Below, in pieces: positions 42,435 through 51,938 of a stretch of 64,000 nt of DNA. Both the position numbers and the translations under genes were made by a program. Position 1 is the stretch's first letter; the number at the start of each line of letters is the position of its first letter. This DNA comes from Limosilactobacillus caecicola (lineage in GTDB: Bacteria > Bacillota > Bacilli > Lactobacillales > Lactobacillaceae), in contig NZ_CALPCI010000005.1 in the NCBI RefSeq assembly GCF_943192935.1, positions 33,639-97,638 on the forward strand, given 5' to 3'. The notes beneath the pieces are model-generated. The model was not told where the DNA came from, searched no databases, and saw only the letters and a program-made list of their open reading frames with translations.

Positions 42435-45098
42435 TTACTTCAAATCGTACCAGGTGTCACCAACCTTGCTTTCTACCTTCAGTGGCACGTCAAGTTTGAC
42501 CGCCGAGTCCATCACTTGAGGGACTAATTTCTTTAATTGTGGAATTTCCTCTTGCGGTGCTTCGAAAATCAATTCGTCGTGAATCTGAAGCAACATCCGT
42601 GCTTGCAAACCAGCATCCTGCAACTGCTGATTCATATTGATCATTGCAATTTTAATGATATCAGCGGCACTCCCTTGGATTGGAGTGTTCATCGCCGTCC
42701 GTTCCGCAAAGGACCGGCGACTAAAGTTTTTAGCATTAATGTCTGGTAAGTACCGCCGACGGTGGGTGATGGTTTCGACATAGCCCTGTTTCTTGGCCGT
42801 TTTGACAATCTGGTCGACGTATTCCTTAACCCCTGGGAATTCTTGGAAGTAGCTTTGGATAAATTCGTGGGCCTGTTTCCTGGTGACATGGATATTTTGT
42901 GACAGCCCATAGTCACTGATTCCATAGACAATCCCGAAGTTGACCGCCTTGGCTTGGCGCCGCATGTTCGGCATCACCTCTTCATCGGGTAAGAGGTGGA
43001 AAATCCGACGGGCGGTACTCTCGTGAATATCCTTGCCATCAATAAAGTCCTGTTGGAGAGCCTTGTCACCAGTAACGTGGGCCAACACCCGCAATTCGAT
43101 TTGTGAATAGTCACTGGAGAAAATCCGCCATCCTGGTTGGCTCGGTTTGAATGCCCGCCGAATCTTGCGCCCTTCTTCGATCCGAACCGGAATATTTTGC
43201 AGGTTCGGGTCAACAGAGGACAAACGACCCGTTTGCGTCAGGGTCTGAAGGTAACGGGTGTGAATTTTTTGGTCTGCAGAATGGATAACTTTCAACAGGC
43301 CGGTGATATAAGTTGACTGGAGTTTCGAAATTTGCCGGTAGATCAGGATATTATCAACGATCGGTGCACGACCCTGCAGTTTTTCTAAGACTTCAACCGA
43401 CGTTGAATAACCTGTCTTGGTCTTTTTGATCACCGGTAACTTGAGCTTTTCAAACAGAATCGTGCCAAGTTGCTTGGTGGAATTGATATTAAATTCTTCG
43501 CCAGCCTCTTCATAAATCGCCTGTTCTAATTCTGCCAAGCGTTCCTTCAGCTTGCTCCCCATATTCTTTAACGTCTGGGCGTCAACGTGGACTCCGGCAA
43601 TTTCCATCTTGGCGAGCACGTGGGAGAGTGGCCGCTCAATGTCCGTATACAGCGGCCATTGTTCGTTCTCCTTGAGTTGCTTAACCAGTGGTGCTTGCAA
43701 GTCCGCAATGACCCGGCCCTTTTTTGCTAGGTGCGTAAAGAATGCTTGATCATCATCCGGGATATGGCGGCTCTTCCCCTTACCGTAGACCTCTTCATCG
43801 GTCGCGACATCATAGTAATCGTGTTCATGGGCTAATTGACCCAGATCATTGCTATTGTCGTTGGTATTGAGGAGATAGGAAACAAGGAGGAAGTCAAAGT
43901 CGAGCCCTTGAAATTCGATGCCGCGCCGGTGTAAGGCCACTTCATGGGCTTTGGCATTAAAGGTTTGCTTCTTAATCGTGGGGTCTTCGAGCAACTTTTT
44001 CACCACAGGATGGGTCAATAATTCGGCATCCCGACTAACCCACCATTGTCCACTGGCCCCAAGCACGAAGCCATCAATTGAAGCCACATGGTAATTGGGG
44101 TCCGCCATTTCAACGTAAAGCGTTAATTGGTCCTTAATGCTAGCTAATTGATCAACATTTGCCGCCGTTAATTCCGTATAGTCAACCGGCCGGGATTGAT
44201 GTTGGTCATCCGCCCCCGGCGCAACGTTCATTTTGGCCAGGAAAGACTTAAAGTTCAACTTTTCAAACAAGGCCACTAATTCGTCCTCTTGCGGTCCTTG
44301 GTAGGTAATGTCTGCTAACCCAATCTTGATTGGCGCATCCCGCCGAATACGTGCTAAGTCCTGGCATTGCCGAGCAATGGCTTCCTCATTAATCAGGTTT
44401 TCCTTGCGCTTGCTCTTCTTCATCTGGTCGATATTGTCGTAAATACCGTCCAAAGAACCGTATTCCTTGATCAGATTGATCGCGGTCTTTTCACCAATTT
44501 TGGTCACTCCTGGATAGTTATCAGAGCTATCCCCCATCAGAGCTTTGACATCGATGAATTGAGTTGGGGTCACCCCCAGTTTTTCTTCCATGTATTCCGG
44601 CGTGAAGTGCTCTGTTTGGGTCACCCCTTTTTTGGTGACCGCCACTGTCGTATTAACAGTCGCCAACTGCGTCAAGTCCCGGTCCCCAGAAACGATCAAG
44701 GTTTGGTAACCGGCGGCATCGGCTTCCTTCGCCAGGGTCCCAATAATATCATCAGCTTCGTAATCTGGTAACTCGTAGCTGTGGAGCCCTTCCGCCTCCA
44801 CCAGTTTCCGGACGTATGGAAACTGTTCCGTCAATTCTTCAGGAGTTTTGGCCCGGCCAGCCTTGTAGTCAGCGTACTTCTTGGTCCGGAAGGTCGTCTT
44901 GCCAGCATCAAAGGCAACTAATGCGGCGTCCGGGTGAAACTTGTCTAAGACGTGGTCCAACATCAGCTTAAAGCCGTAAATAGCCGCGGTATGCAGCCCA
45001 TCCTGGTTAGTAAACCGGTCTAATTGGGTATGCATGGCGTAAAACGCACGAAAGACAATACTATTACCGTCAATCAATAACAATTGCTTTTTGGACAT
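42435..45098 (-). CDS. polA: DNA polymerase I
   Basis: 887 aa. 5'-3' exonuclease domain (about 1-290; LLIDGNSIVFRAFYAM, YEADDIIGTLA, LMGDSSDNYPG), a 3'-5' exonuclease-like domain lacking the DxE motif (LYVEMADPNY), and the polymerase domain (about 480-887) with motif A DYSQIELRVLAH, O-helix RRQAKAVNFGIVYG and motif C QIHDELIFE. Repair and Okazaki processing polymerase without proofreading, as usual for Bacilli. Confidence 0.98.
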   Translation of the reverse strand: MSKKQLLLIDGNSIVFRAFYAMHTQLDRFTNQDGLHTAAIYGFKLMLDHVLDKFHPDAALVAFDAGKTTFRTKKYADYKAGRAKTPEELTEQFPYVRKLVEAEGLHSYELPDYEADDIIGTLAKEADAAGYQTLIVSGDRDLTQLATVNTTVAVTKKGVTQTEHFTPEYMEEKLGVTPTQFIDVKALMGDSSDNYPGVTKIGEKTAINLIKEYGSLDGIYDNIDQMKKSKRKENLINEEAIARQCQDLARIRRDAPIKIGLADITYQGPQEDELVALFEKLNFKSFLAKMNVAPGADDQHQSRPVDYTELTAANVDQLASIKDQLTLYVEMADPNYHVASIDGFVLGASGQWWVSRDAELLTHPVVKKLLEDPTIKKQTFNAKAHEVALHRRGIEFQGLDFDFLLVSYLLNTNDNSNDLGQLAHEHDYYDVATDEEVYGKGKSRHIPDDDQAFFTHLAKKGRVIADLQAPLVKQLKENEQWPLYTDIERPLSHVLAKMEIAGVHVDAQTLKNMGSKLKERLAELEQAIYEEAGEEFNINSTKQLGTILFEKLKLPVIKKTKTGYSTSVEVLEKLQGRAPIVDNILIYRQISKLQSTYITGLLKVIHSADQKIHTRYLQTLTQTGRLSSVDPNLQNIPVRIEEGRKIRRAFKPSQPGWRIFSSDYSQIELRVLAHVTGDKALQQDFIDGKDIHESTARRIFHLLPDEEVMPNMRRQAKAVNFGIVYGISDYGLSQNIHVTRKQAHEFIQSYFQEFPGVKEYVDQIVKTAKKQGYVETITHRRRYLPDINAKNFSRRSFAERTAMNTPIQGSAADIIKIAMINMNQQLQDAGLQARMLLQIHDELIFEAPQEEIPQLKKLVPQVMDSAVKLDVPLKVESKVGDTWYDLK

Positions 45099-45134
45099 GA
45101 TTTAACCTCGCTCTCTTTCTTCAACCATTGTACC

Positions 45135-45182
45135 AAAAAAAGAGCGGAACAGAAGTAATTGCTAACTTCCGTTTCGCTCTCT
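45135..45182 (-). terminator. Terminator of the BI-1 gene
   Basis: AGAGCGAAACGGAAGT / ACTTCTGTTCCGCTCT on the minus strand followed by TTTTTTT. Confidence 0.88.
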
Positions 45183-45199
45183 CAGTGATGAACCGCTCA

Positions 45200-45907
45200 C
45201 TAGTTGCGGTCGCTCATGCCAAAAATTTGGAGAAGTGACAAGAATAAGTTGATGAAGTCCAGATACAGTTGTAAGGCACCTAAGACGGCGAGCCCACCAA
45301 CGGATGTTTGAGATCCGTAATTCATATAAATGTTCTTCATCTTTTGGGCATCCCAACCGGTCAAAACCACAAAGATAATGACGGCAATGTAAGAGAAAAT
45401 GTAGGTAATTGCCGCACTCCGCAGGAACATGTTAATCAAGCTGGCGATGATCAAAGCCACCAAAGCAGCTAGTGCATGGCTCCCTGCCCGGCTTAAGTCC
45501 CGCTTGGTCACCGTTCCGTAAATCGCCATCGTAATGAAGACCGCTGACGAAGACAGGAAGGCCGCAGCGATGTTGGCCGTCGTGTAGGCCATTGCGATCA
45601 GTGAGAACTCAAAGCCGTAGATCACGGAAATTACCATCAGCATGATGAAGCTACCGGCCGGATTCCGTGTGGCACTGAAGCTAATTCCCATCGACAGGGC
45701 GATTGGTAACAATAAGATCAACCAAATCATGCCGCTGTGTTGGGTCGCAAACGCTAACGTTGCCGCCCGGAATGGCACCATCGTCAGGTAAGCGACGAAG
45801 GCGGAAACAATCACGGCTAAAGACATCAAACCATACATTCGCGTTAAGAAACTATTTAACCCCGCCGTATTGACTTCTTGGCGTGGTTGTTGTGAAAAAT
45901 TATCCAC
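45200..45907 (-). CDS. Bax inhibitor-1/YccA family membrane protein
   Basis: 235 aa, seven membrane helices. The family core appears with SASV-type tracts, GYEFSLIAMAYTT-like segments and C-terminal GALQLYLDFINLFLSLLQIFG. Homologues (YetJ) leak Ca2+ in a pH-dependent way or modulate FtsH; role here unknown. Single gene with SD GAGGAAT. Confidence 0.95.
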   Translation of the reverse strand: MDNFSQQPRQEVNTAGLNSFLTRMYGLMSLAVIVSAFVAYLTMVPFRAATLAFATQHSGMIWLILLLPIALSMGISFSATRNPAGSFIMLMVISVIYGFEFSLIAMAYTTANIAAAFLSSSAVFITMAIYGTVTKRDLSRAGSHALAALVALIIASLINMFLRSAAITYIFSYIAVIIFVVLTGWDAQKMKNIYMNYGSQTSVGGLAVLGALQLYLDFINLFLSLLQIFGMSDRN

Positions 45908-45988
45908 GATTATTCCTCCTCAATTTTACTATCTATTCGTAAGAGAAATGGTAGCAAATCCCACTCATGCAATCAAGTAATTTAACAA

Positions 45989-47296
45989 TTACTTTAATAA
46001 TTCAGCGTACCGGTCCTCGTATTTCTCGATATCACCGGCACCCATGAAGACAACGACAGCATTATGGAATTGCAAAAGTTTGTCCATCGAATCCATGTCG
46101 ATGTCCTCACTGTCCGGAATTAATTTTTCCAAATCAGCACTGGAAACGTGCCCAGCATTTTCCCGAATGGACCCAAAAATTGGCGTCACGTAAGTTTTAT
46201 CAGCCTTACTCAGAGTTTGCCCAAATTCGATCAGGTAAGCTTGTAGACGGGAATAAGTGTGTGGTTGGAAGACCACGACCAATTCTTTATCTGGGTACTT
46301 TTGCCGGGCCGCATCGATCGTCGCCTTGATTTCCGATGGGTGGTGGGCATAGTCGTCAATGACGGTCATGTCACCAAGCTTACTTTCACTAAAGCGCCGT
46401 TTAACCCCAGTGAAGTTAGCTAATTCTTTTTGAATGGCAACCAAGTCGACGTGTTCCATGTAGGCCACCGCAATCACGGCCAAACTATTAAGCACACTGT
46501 GTTCACCATACAAGTGAATCGTGAAGGTGCCTAACTTTTGGTCACGGTAGTAAGCATCATAGGTCGAGCCAGCTGGCGTCCGTTGAATATTCTCCGCGCG
46601 GAAGTCATCCTGCGGGTTCGTGCCGTAATAGTACACCGGGACATCAACATCTAATTGGCGTAGGTTTGGGTCATCACCCCAGACAAAAATCCCCTTCTTC
46701 ACTTGTCGTCCGTAGGTTTCAAAGGAGTCTTTGACGTCATTAATGTCCTTGAAGTAGTCCGGATGATCAAAGTCGATGTTGGTCATAATGGCGTAGTCTG
46801 GGTGGTAAGCCAAGAAGTGATCACGGTATTCGTCGGCTTCAAAGACAAAGAACCGTGAGTCTGGTTCTCCATGGCCGACCCCGTCACCGATCAAGTAACT
46901 GGTGGGTTCAACATTCGACAGCACGTGCGACAACAAACCGGTGGTACTGGTCTTGCCGTGAGCCCCGGCAATTCCGATTGAGGTGTGTTGTTCAATGACC
47001 TGTTCGACCGTTTCTGGATAGGTCTGCACCGTCAGGCCCATTTCCTTGGCCCGGACAATTTCTGGCTGGTCATCGCTAAAGGCGTTGCCTTTGACCACAA
47101 TCATGCCCTCCTGCAGGTTAGCCGGATCAAAGTCGTAAATTGGGATTCCCGCCTTTTCCAGTGGTCCTTGGGTAAAGGTTTCCTTGGGGATATCAGAACC
47201 GGCAACCTGATTGCCTAAATCGTGTAAAATCCGGGCTAAAGAAGCCATCCCAGTACCCTTAATTCCGACAAAATAATAACTTTTTTGCTTATCCAT
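45989..47296 (-). CDS. murC: UDP-N-acetylmuramate-L-alanine ligase
   Basis: 435 aa from ATG 47296 ([11 protein letters not shown]), SD GGAAGG 9 bp upstream. N-terminal Rossmann domain ([14 protein letters not shown]), Mur ligase central domain with GAHGKTST P-loop, C-terminal domain. Adds L-Ala to UDP-MurNAc. 16 bp downstream of ytpR in the trx-ytpR-murC order typical of Firmicutes. Confidence 0.98.
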   Translation of the reverse strand: MDKQKSYYFVGIKGTGMASLARILHDLGNQVAGSDIPKETFTQGPLEKAGIPIYDFDPANLQEGMIVVKGNAFSDDQPEIVRAKEMGLTVQTYPETVEQVIEQHTSIGIAGAHGKTSTTGLLSHVLSNVEPTSYLIGDGVGHGEPDSRFFVFEADEYRDHFLAYHPDYAIMTNIDFDHPDYFKDINDVKDSFETYGRQVKKGIFVWGDDPNLRQLDVDVPVYYYGTNPQDDFRAENIQRTPAGSTYDAYYRDQKLGTFTIHLYGEHSVLNSLAVIAVAYMEHVDLVAIQKELANFTGVKRRFSESKLGDMTVIDDYAHHPSEIKATIDAARQKYPDKELVVVFQPHTYSRLQAYLIEFGQTLSKADKTYVTPIFGSIRENAGHVSSADLEKLIPDSEDIDMDSMDKLLQFHNAVVVFMGAGDIEKYEDRYAELLK

Positions 47297-47312
47297 GCTT
47301 GTGATCCTTCCT

Positions 47313-47951
47313 TTAGGCAAAGAGTTGGTTTCCACGGTCAAAGTCGAAGGCGGCCCCGTTTTCGGCAAAGTCATCATCTAAGATGAGGCAACCAGGTTTG
47401 TGAGGGGCATTCTTCAGGCCTAATTCCCGTGGCGTACAGATCATGCCATCACTTTCAACCCCGAGCAATTTGCCTGGCCAGATCAACTTGCCGTTTGGCA
47501 TCATCGTACCGACGGTTGCGGCAACCACCTTAATGTTTTCCCGCAAGTTGACGGAGCCACAGACGATTTGCCGCTTTTCGTTGCCAAAGTCGACCGTCGC
47601 AATGTGCAAGTGATCAGACTTTGGATGCTCCACCACCTTTTCCACGTAGCCGACTTGGAAATGGGGCTTGGTGTTCGCGGTAATGGTTTGGTCAAACCCG
47701 GCCTTGGTAATCACGTCGTTGATCTTGGCTGCTTGGTCGGCAGTTAATTCAACGTTCCCGTTGACGTCCGCTAATTCTGGTAGTACTTGGCTGGCATTCA
47801 ACAGGTTGTAACCCAGTAATTGACCACTTTTTTCGTCCAAGATTTGGACTACCGAGTCTTGGACCTTTTCAGTTTGGTCACCGTGACCATCAGCCACCAT
47901 CAGTACTAATACATCGCCCATTTCATGGGGATTGTAACTTGCGATTAGCAT
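47313..47951 (-). CDS. ytpR: YtpR-family tRNA-binding domain protein
   Basis: 212 aa. An N-terminal YtpR-specific domain (about 1-95) and an EMAP/tRNA-binding OB fold (about 96-205: [33 protein letters not shown]). Paralogous to the PheT N-terminus. Function unknown; adjacent to murC and a thioredoxin gene in many Firmicutes. Confidence 0.94.
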   Translation of the reverse strand: MLIASYNPHEMGDVLVLMVADGHGDQTEKVQDSVVQILDEKSGQLLGYNLLNASQVLPELADVNGNVELTADQAAKINDVITKAGFDQTITANTKPHFQVGYVEKVVEHPKSDHLHIATVDFGNEKRQIVCGSVNLRENIKVVAATVGTMMPNGKLIWPGKLLGVESDGMICTPRELGLKNAPHKPGCLILDDDFAENGAAFDFDRGNQLFA

Positions 47952-48046
47952 TTTTTAAATCATCCCTCTTATTTATACTTTTTCTAAAGATTACACAAAT
48001 TTGATTGTACCATAAGCCAGCCCTCCCGGGAGGATTTTGCCAAAAG

Positions 48047-48079
48047 AAAAAAGGCTGAGTTTGTGCTCAACCTTCTTTT
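48047..48079 (-). terminator. Terminator of the thioredoxin gene
   Basis: AAGGTTGAG / CTCAGCCTT stem plus T-run on the minus strand, 20 bp past the stop. Confidence 0.75.
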
Positions 48080-48098
48080 AACGCTTCTCGCGAGCTCG

Positions 48099-48419
48099 CT
48101 ATTCAACACTTTGTAAAAAGTCTTCGACCTGTTGTTTTGTTTTCCGGTCTTTATTAACAAAACGACCCACTTCTTGACCATCCTTGTACACGACAAAGCT
48201 TGGAATCCCCATAATCCCCAGGTCAGCAGCTAAATCGATGTTTTCATCACGGTCCACTAACAGGAAGGTGTAATCAGCGAAATCCTGTTCAATTTCTGGC
48301 ATTGCCGGCTTGATAAAATTGCAGTCTGGGCACCAATCGGCGGTAAAGAACAGCACGTATTGACCCTGGGCAATTTTGGCGTTCAACTCATCTTGCGTCA
48401 TCTTTGGTAACTTTTCCAT
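48099..48419 (-). CDS. Thioredoxin-family protein (YtpP-like)
   Basis: 106 aa. Thioredoxin fold with active site ADWCPDC (WCxDC rather than WCGPC) and cis-Pro loop MGIPSFVVY. Cytoplasmic. The atypical active site should shift redox potential. Lies ahead of ytpR-murC but is separated from them by a terminator. Confidence 0.95.
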   Translation of the reverse strand: MEKLPKMTQDELNAKIAQGQYVLFFTADWCPDCNFIKPAMPEIEQDFADYTFLLVDRDENIDLAADLGIMGIPSFVVYKDGQEVGRFVNKDRKTKQQVEDFLQSVE

Positions 48420-48581
48420 GATTCTCCCTACCTTCTTTTCTTATTATTTGTAAGTAATTTTACCATATTCAATCACAAATGGCGAATCATTCGGTGAACT
48501 TGTTAAGAATGCTTGCTGGCGGTCCACCCACTTGTTAGAATACAACTGATTTGAAATTCACGACAGAAAGAGAAATGCATA

Positions 48582-48920
48582 ATGAATAATAGTAAAAGTT
48601 TTGCGCGTCCCTGGATCATTTCCGCAACCCTCGGGCTCTCCAGCCTTCTCGGTTTGGTAGCCGGCCACCTGCTGACCAACCGGAAGCAAACGGCGAACCA
48701 AATTTTGCAGCAAGTGATTGCTGATTTTAAACACGAAGGTACCGTGGAAGGGAGTTGGATTGACCACCATTCCTTCCCGTACCAACGGTTTGCCACGAAA
48801 ACGATGGTTTACCGCGGTGGAATCCAACGGCGGGAAGATGACCAGATGATCGATTATGTGTTCCTGGCGGATGCCTACACCGGATCGATTTTAAAAATTC
48901 AACGACTTGATCGTCAATAA
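48582..48920 (+). CDS. Small secreted/membrane-anchored protein (PepSY-like)
   Basis: 112 aa. One N-terminal hydrophobic helix (about 12-30, ISATLGLSSLLGLVAGHLL) then an extracellular domain: VIADFKHEGTVEGSWIDHH, a YRGGIQR strand and DYVFLADAYTGSILKI, the strand order of PepSY-like small secreted proteins of lactobacilli. SD AGAAAGAG upstream. Ends at terminator 48926-48964. Exact function unknown. Confidence 0.8.
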   Translation: MNNSKSFARPWIISATLGLSSLLGLVAGHLLTNRKQTANQILQQVIADFKHEGTVEGSWIDHHSFPYQRFATKTMVYRGGIQRREDDQMIDYVFLADAYTGSILKIQRLDRQ

Positions 48921-48925
48921 CAAAA

Positions 48926-48964
48926 TAATCGCCATCCAGGGCTGTGCCTGGGTGGCGATTTTGC
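48926..48964 (+). terminator. Terminator
   Basis: AATCGCCATCCAGG / CCTGGGTGGCGATTTT strong stem after the small secreted-protein gene. Confidence 0.88.
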
Positions 48965-48987
48965 GTTCACAATCTAATTATTTCATT

Positions 48988-49015
48988 TAAAAGCAGTCTT
49001 ATAAAAGCAGTCTTA
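48988..49015. repeat. Two-copy tandem repeat of 14 bp
   Basis: AAAAGCAGTCTTAT occurs twice in a row just beyond the stop codon of the transaldolase-family gene; probably replication slippage, no evident role. Confidence 0.8.
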
Positions 49016-49747
49016 TGCGGTCACCGCATTATCTAAAATACTAAAGCCAAGGGACTTGATATCACGGTCAAAGCCTTGCACGGTATCCAACGCCACGTCA
49101 TCGGGGGTGAAGGACCGGCGTTCATTGTACTTTTGCAAAATGACCGGTGGAACCGTGATGATGTCTACACCTAATTGAGCCGCTTGAGTAATGTTGTAAA
49201 CTTCCCGTGTGGAAGCCCACAGGGTTTCAACATTATCAAAATCACTGACCATCGCAACAGAATTTTTTACAAATTCAATCGGATCGGCCCCGGTGTCAGC
49301 CACCCGGCCAACGAACAGTGAGACAAAGGCAGGCGTACTTGGGCACAGCGCTGCCAAAGCAGCTTGGACTTGCAGGTCCGTGGTGATCGCCGTGACGTTG
49401 ACCTTAATGCCACTAGCGGAAAGCTCATGAATTAAGTCGGTGTTGTACTGACCTTCCAAGTTCATAATCGGAATCTTCACATAAACGTGATCACCCAATG
49501 AAGAAAGGATTTGAGCTTCCTTCTTCATGACTTCCGGCGTTTGACCAAAGACTTCAAATGACACACAGTAGTCAGGAAATTCACTCACCACTTGTTTTGC
49601 AAATGGTAGGTAATCCTTGACCCCGGCCCGCTTCATCAATGACGGGTTGGTGGTAAAGCCACTCAAATAATCATTTTTAACCATTTCCCGCATGGCGTTA
49701 ATTTCGGCGCCATCCGAATAAATTTTAATAGCATTCTGTTGTTCCAT
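49013..49747 (-). CDS. Transaldolase/fructose-6-phosphate aldolase-family protein
   Basis: 244 aa, between FSA (about 220) and classic transaldolase (about 315). TIM barrel with FTTNPSLM near the N-terminus, Schiff-base Lys in VYVKIP, and FVGRVADTG. Interconverts sugar phosphates by aldol transfer. A single gene preceded by a 338-bp region with three palindromes (49872-49953), suggesting control by a LacI-type or CcpA-like regulator. Enzyme type (transaldolase or aldolase) is not decided from sequence. Confidence 0.9.
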   Translation of the reverse strand: MEQQNAIKIYSDGAEINAMREMVKNDYLSGFTTNPSLMKRAGVKDYLPFAKQVVSEFPDYCVSFEVFGQTPEVMKKEAQILSSLGDHVYVKIPIMNLEGQYNTDLIHELSASGIKVNVTAITTDLQVQAALAALCPSTPAFVSLFVGRVADTGADPIEFVKNSVAMVSDFDNVETLWASTREVYNITQAAQLGVDIITVPPVILQKYNERRSFTPDDVALDTVQGFDRDIKSLGFSILDNAVTA

Positions 49748-49871
49748 TCTTTTGTTCCTTTCACAAATTAAAAACTATACCAATTAATTTTTAATCAATC
49801 CACGGTCCCTATCTTGCCATTCCCAGCCGGCCCCGTCAAGGGATTCTTTCACAAAACCAGCGGCAACAAAA

Positions 49872-49953
49872 ATGGTAACCATTAACAACCATCATTTTGA
49901 GCAACCGGTTGTTTATCAATGCTTTCAGTGGTATATTGATTGGCAACCGTTTA
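49872..49953. promoter_or_regulatory. Cluster of candidate operators upstream of the transaldolase-family gene
   Basis: The gap 49748-50085 holds no gene. It contains AATGGTAACCATT (49871-49883), CAACCGGTTG (49902-49911, perfect palindrome) and GCAACCGTTTAG (49943-49954, a half-matching copy). CG-centred palindromes are typical of LacI/GalR-family operators. The regulator is not in this window. Confidence 0.5.
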
Positions 49954-50048
49954 GCAAAACGCCATCAAAAATTTCACAAATTATTTTCTTAACATTTTCT
50001 AAATCGGAAACTAGACCAATTTATTATTACTAATCTCATTTCACAAAA

Positions 50049-50072
50049 AAACAGCTGAGCAATTGCTCAGCT
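50049..50072 (-). terminator. Terminator of trmB (perfect palindrome)
   Basis: CAGCTGAGCAATTGCTCAGCTG followed on the minus strand by TTTTTTT; it ends the ecsA-ecsB-trmB transcript. Confidence 0.9.
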
Positions 50073-50085
50073 GCCGTATTCTGAA

Positions 50086-50730
50086 TTAATTATCAAAATG
50101 AGCACTGACCTTGTAAATTGGTTGCCCCAATTCACTAAACTTGTGCTCGTATTCCGTTTCCACGTTATTGGCATTTTCGTCACTGTGGTGGAGGTCTAGC
50201 CAGATCCCATCAAATTTCATCCCATAGTTGTTCAGACTCATCAATGAGAATTCAAAAAAGCCCATATTATCGGTCTTGAGTTCTAAACTTCCCTGCGGCC
50301 TAACCACTTTTTCGTACCCCCTTAAAAAAGTGTGGTAAGTCAAGCGCCGTTTCGTGTGCCGCTTTTTGGGCCAGGGATCAGAAAAGTTTAAAAACAGTTT
50401 ATCAATTTGGTGATCCATAAAAAAGTCGGTAAGTTCGGCCCCATCCGCACAAATGAATTGCAGGTTTGGTAATTCTTCTGGGAGGGCCTTTTTAAGGGCA
50501 ATCGCCGCCACCGTTTTTTCAATTTCCAAGCCAATGAAGTTAATCTCGGGGTGCTTCTTAGCCATGCCAATAATAAATTGTCCCTTCCCCATCCCGACTT
50601 CTAATTGGATCGGTTGTTCCTTTTCAAAACGGTCTTGCCAATGGCCCTTTACCGTAGCGGGGTCCAGCACCATTTTTTCTGGATGGGCGGCCATCAGTGG
50701 CTCCGCCCACTTTTTGTGTTTTACTCGCAT
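50086..50730 (-). CDS. trmB: tRNA (guanine-N7-)-methyltransferase
   Basis: 214 aa. SAM motif LEVGMGKGQFI, NFIGLEIEK, and substrate motif NFSDPWPKKRHTKRR. Forms m7G46 in tRNA. SD GGAG upstream; 11 bp after ecsB. Confidence 0.97.
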   Translation of the reverse strand: MRVKHKKWAEPLMAAHPEKMVLDPATVKGHWQDRFEKEQPIQLEVGMGKGQFIIGMAKKHPEINFIGLEIEKTVAAIALKKALPEELPNLQFICADGAELTDFFMDHQIDKLFLNFSDPWPKKRHTKRRLTYHTFLRGYEKVVRPQGSLELKTDNMGFFEFSLMSLNNYGMKFDGIWLDLHHSDENANNVETEYEHKFSELGQPIYKVSAHFDN

Positions 50731-50741
50731 CTCTTTTCTCC

Positions 50742-51938
50742 TTATCTATCAATTTTATGAATGCGGTAGCGTAAATAACGCCGGGTCAAGATTGGAATCT
50801 CAACAATGGCAATCACGGCATTGATCAGCACTTGTTGCCAACTCAAGTGGGTCCCCAACGAGGCGATGACCAGGACAATTCCTACGACTAGCATCACCTT
50901 TTGCACCAGTACTTGAAAATCTTGAAGTTGGTCCTGTTTGGTGAGTGGATAAACGTATGAAAAGACGTTATTCGCAAATAAATCGTAGAGGGACACTAGT
51001 TGGGCCGCAATCAAATACAGGGCCAACGCCATGATGACGGCATTCAGCCAGGTCACCGGCACAAAGATTAAGATCAATGCCAGCACAACCGTCAATCGAC
51101 CAACCAAGTCACTGAGCTCCGGATTACGGACAAAGCCCCGGCCATAGAGCAACCGCCAGGCCGAATTTTCCCCAATCCAGGACAGGAGTGGTTGCAGATA
51201 CCGACGGCGTTTGACCCGCCCCTGCAGGTTAGGCACGTCCGTAAAGAGGTTGAAGAACCGGTAGACACTTGCCATCCGGTCCTCTTCCACCTGGACTGCC
51301 CGCCGCCAGAAAATCGCGGGTGCTCTGGACAAGATGCCCCACGTCACCACTACCCCCAGGATCGCAACAATCAGGCCAACTAGCGGACTAGTAAACCAGG
51401 TCAGCAACCAGACGACAACTGGAAGGAGCCATTTGGCCCACTGTAGTCCCGGCAAATGTGCAGGGGTAACCATTAATTGGAGGTTGGCCAAGTTCAACCA
51501 ACTACTTTTGACCAGTACTGCAGTCATGACTACCGCGATAATTGACCAGGTGGTCATTTTGTAGGTCACCATCGCAAGGGGTAGGGCAATCACGATCCCC
51601 ACTAGTGAAATTAGGCTGGCCAAAATCCAACTATACCCATAAGCGCGTCTGAAATATTGTGTCATTCGTGAAGTTTGTGGGAGCAAGAAAACCGGGTCTG
51701 CCCTTTTCACCAGGGTTGCCAGTCGTCCCAGTTGGGCAAAGACCACCATCCAGGCGACCAGCACCAATTTGACAAGCCAATTATTCGCTGGAATCGTCGG
51801 TAATAATTGGGCGTACCCGTAAGCTAAAGCCCCAAACAAGAAGAAGAGGGCAATTACAAAATGGTCATTAAAAACAAGCCGCCAGTACTTCAGCAATTCC
51901 AGGAAGTGCTTTTGGCGCCGTTGTTGAAACAACTTACT
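50742..51938 (-). CDS. ecsB: ABC transporter permease EcsB
   Basis: 398 aa from ATG 51938 (MSKLFQQRRQ), overlapping the ecsA stop by 5 bp. About eight to ten membrane helices and the EcsB-type cytosolic loops. With EcsA forms an exporter affecting secretion, site-2 protease activity and biofilm in other Firmicutes. Substrate unknown. Confidence 0.94.
   Translation of the reverse strand, partial: SKLFQQRRQKHFLELLKYWRLVFNDHFVIALFFLFGALAYGYAQLLPTIPANNWLVKLVLVAWMVVFAQLGRLATLVKRADPVFLLPQTSRMTQYFRRAYGYSWILASLISLVGIVIALPLAMVTYKMTTWSIIAVVMTAVLVKSSWLNLANLQLMVTPAHLPGLQWAKWLLPVVVWLLTWFTSPLVGLIVAILGVVVTWGILSRAPAIFWRRAVQVEEDRMASVYRFFNLFTDVPNLQGRVKRRRYLQPLLSWIGENSAWRLLYGRGFVRNPELSDLVGRLTVVLALILIFVPVTWLNAVIMALALYLIAAQLVSLYDLFANNVFSYVYPLTKQDQLQDFQVLVQKVMLVVGIVLVIASLGTHLSWQQVLINAVIAIVEIPILTRRYLRYRIHKIDR

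Noticed and set aside
42435..45098. Functional proofreading exonuclease in PolA
   Set aside because: The 3'-5' exonuclease-like domain lacks the metal-binding DxE motif, as is normal in Bacilli, so it is not an anomaly.
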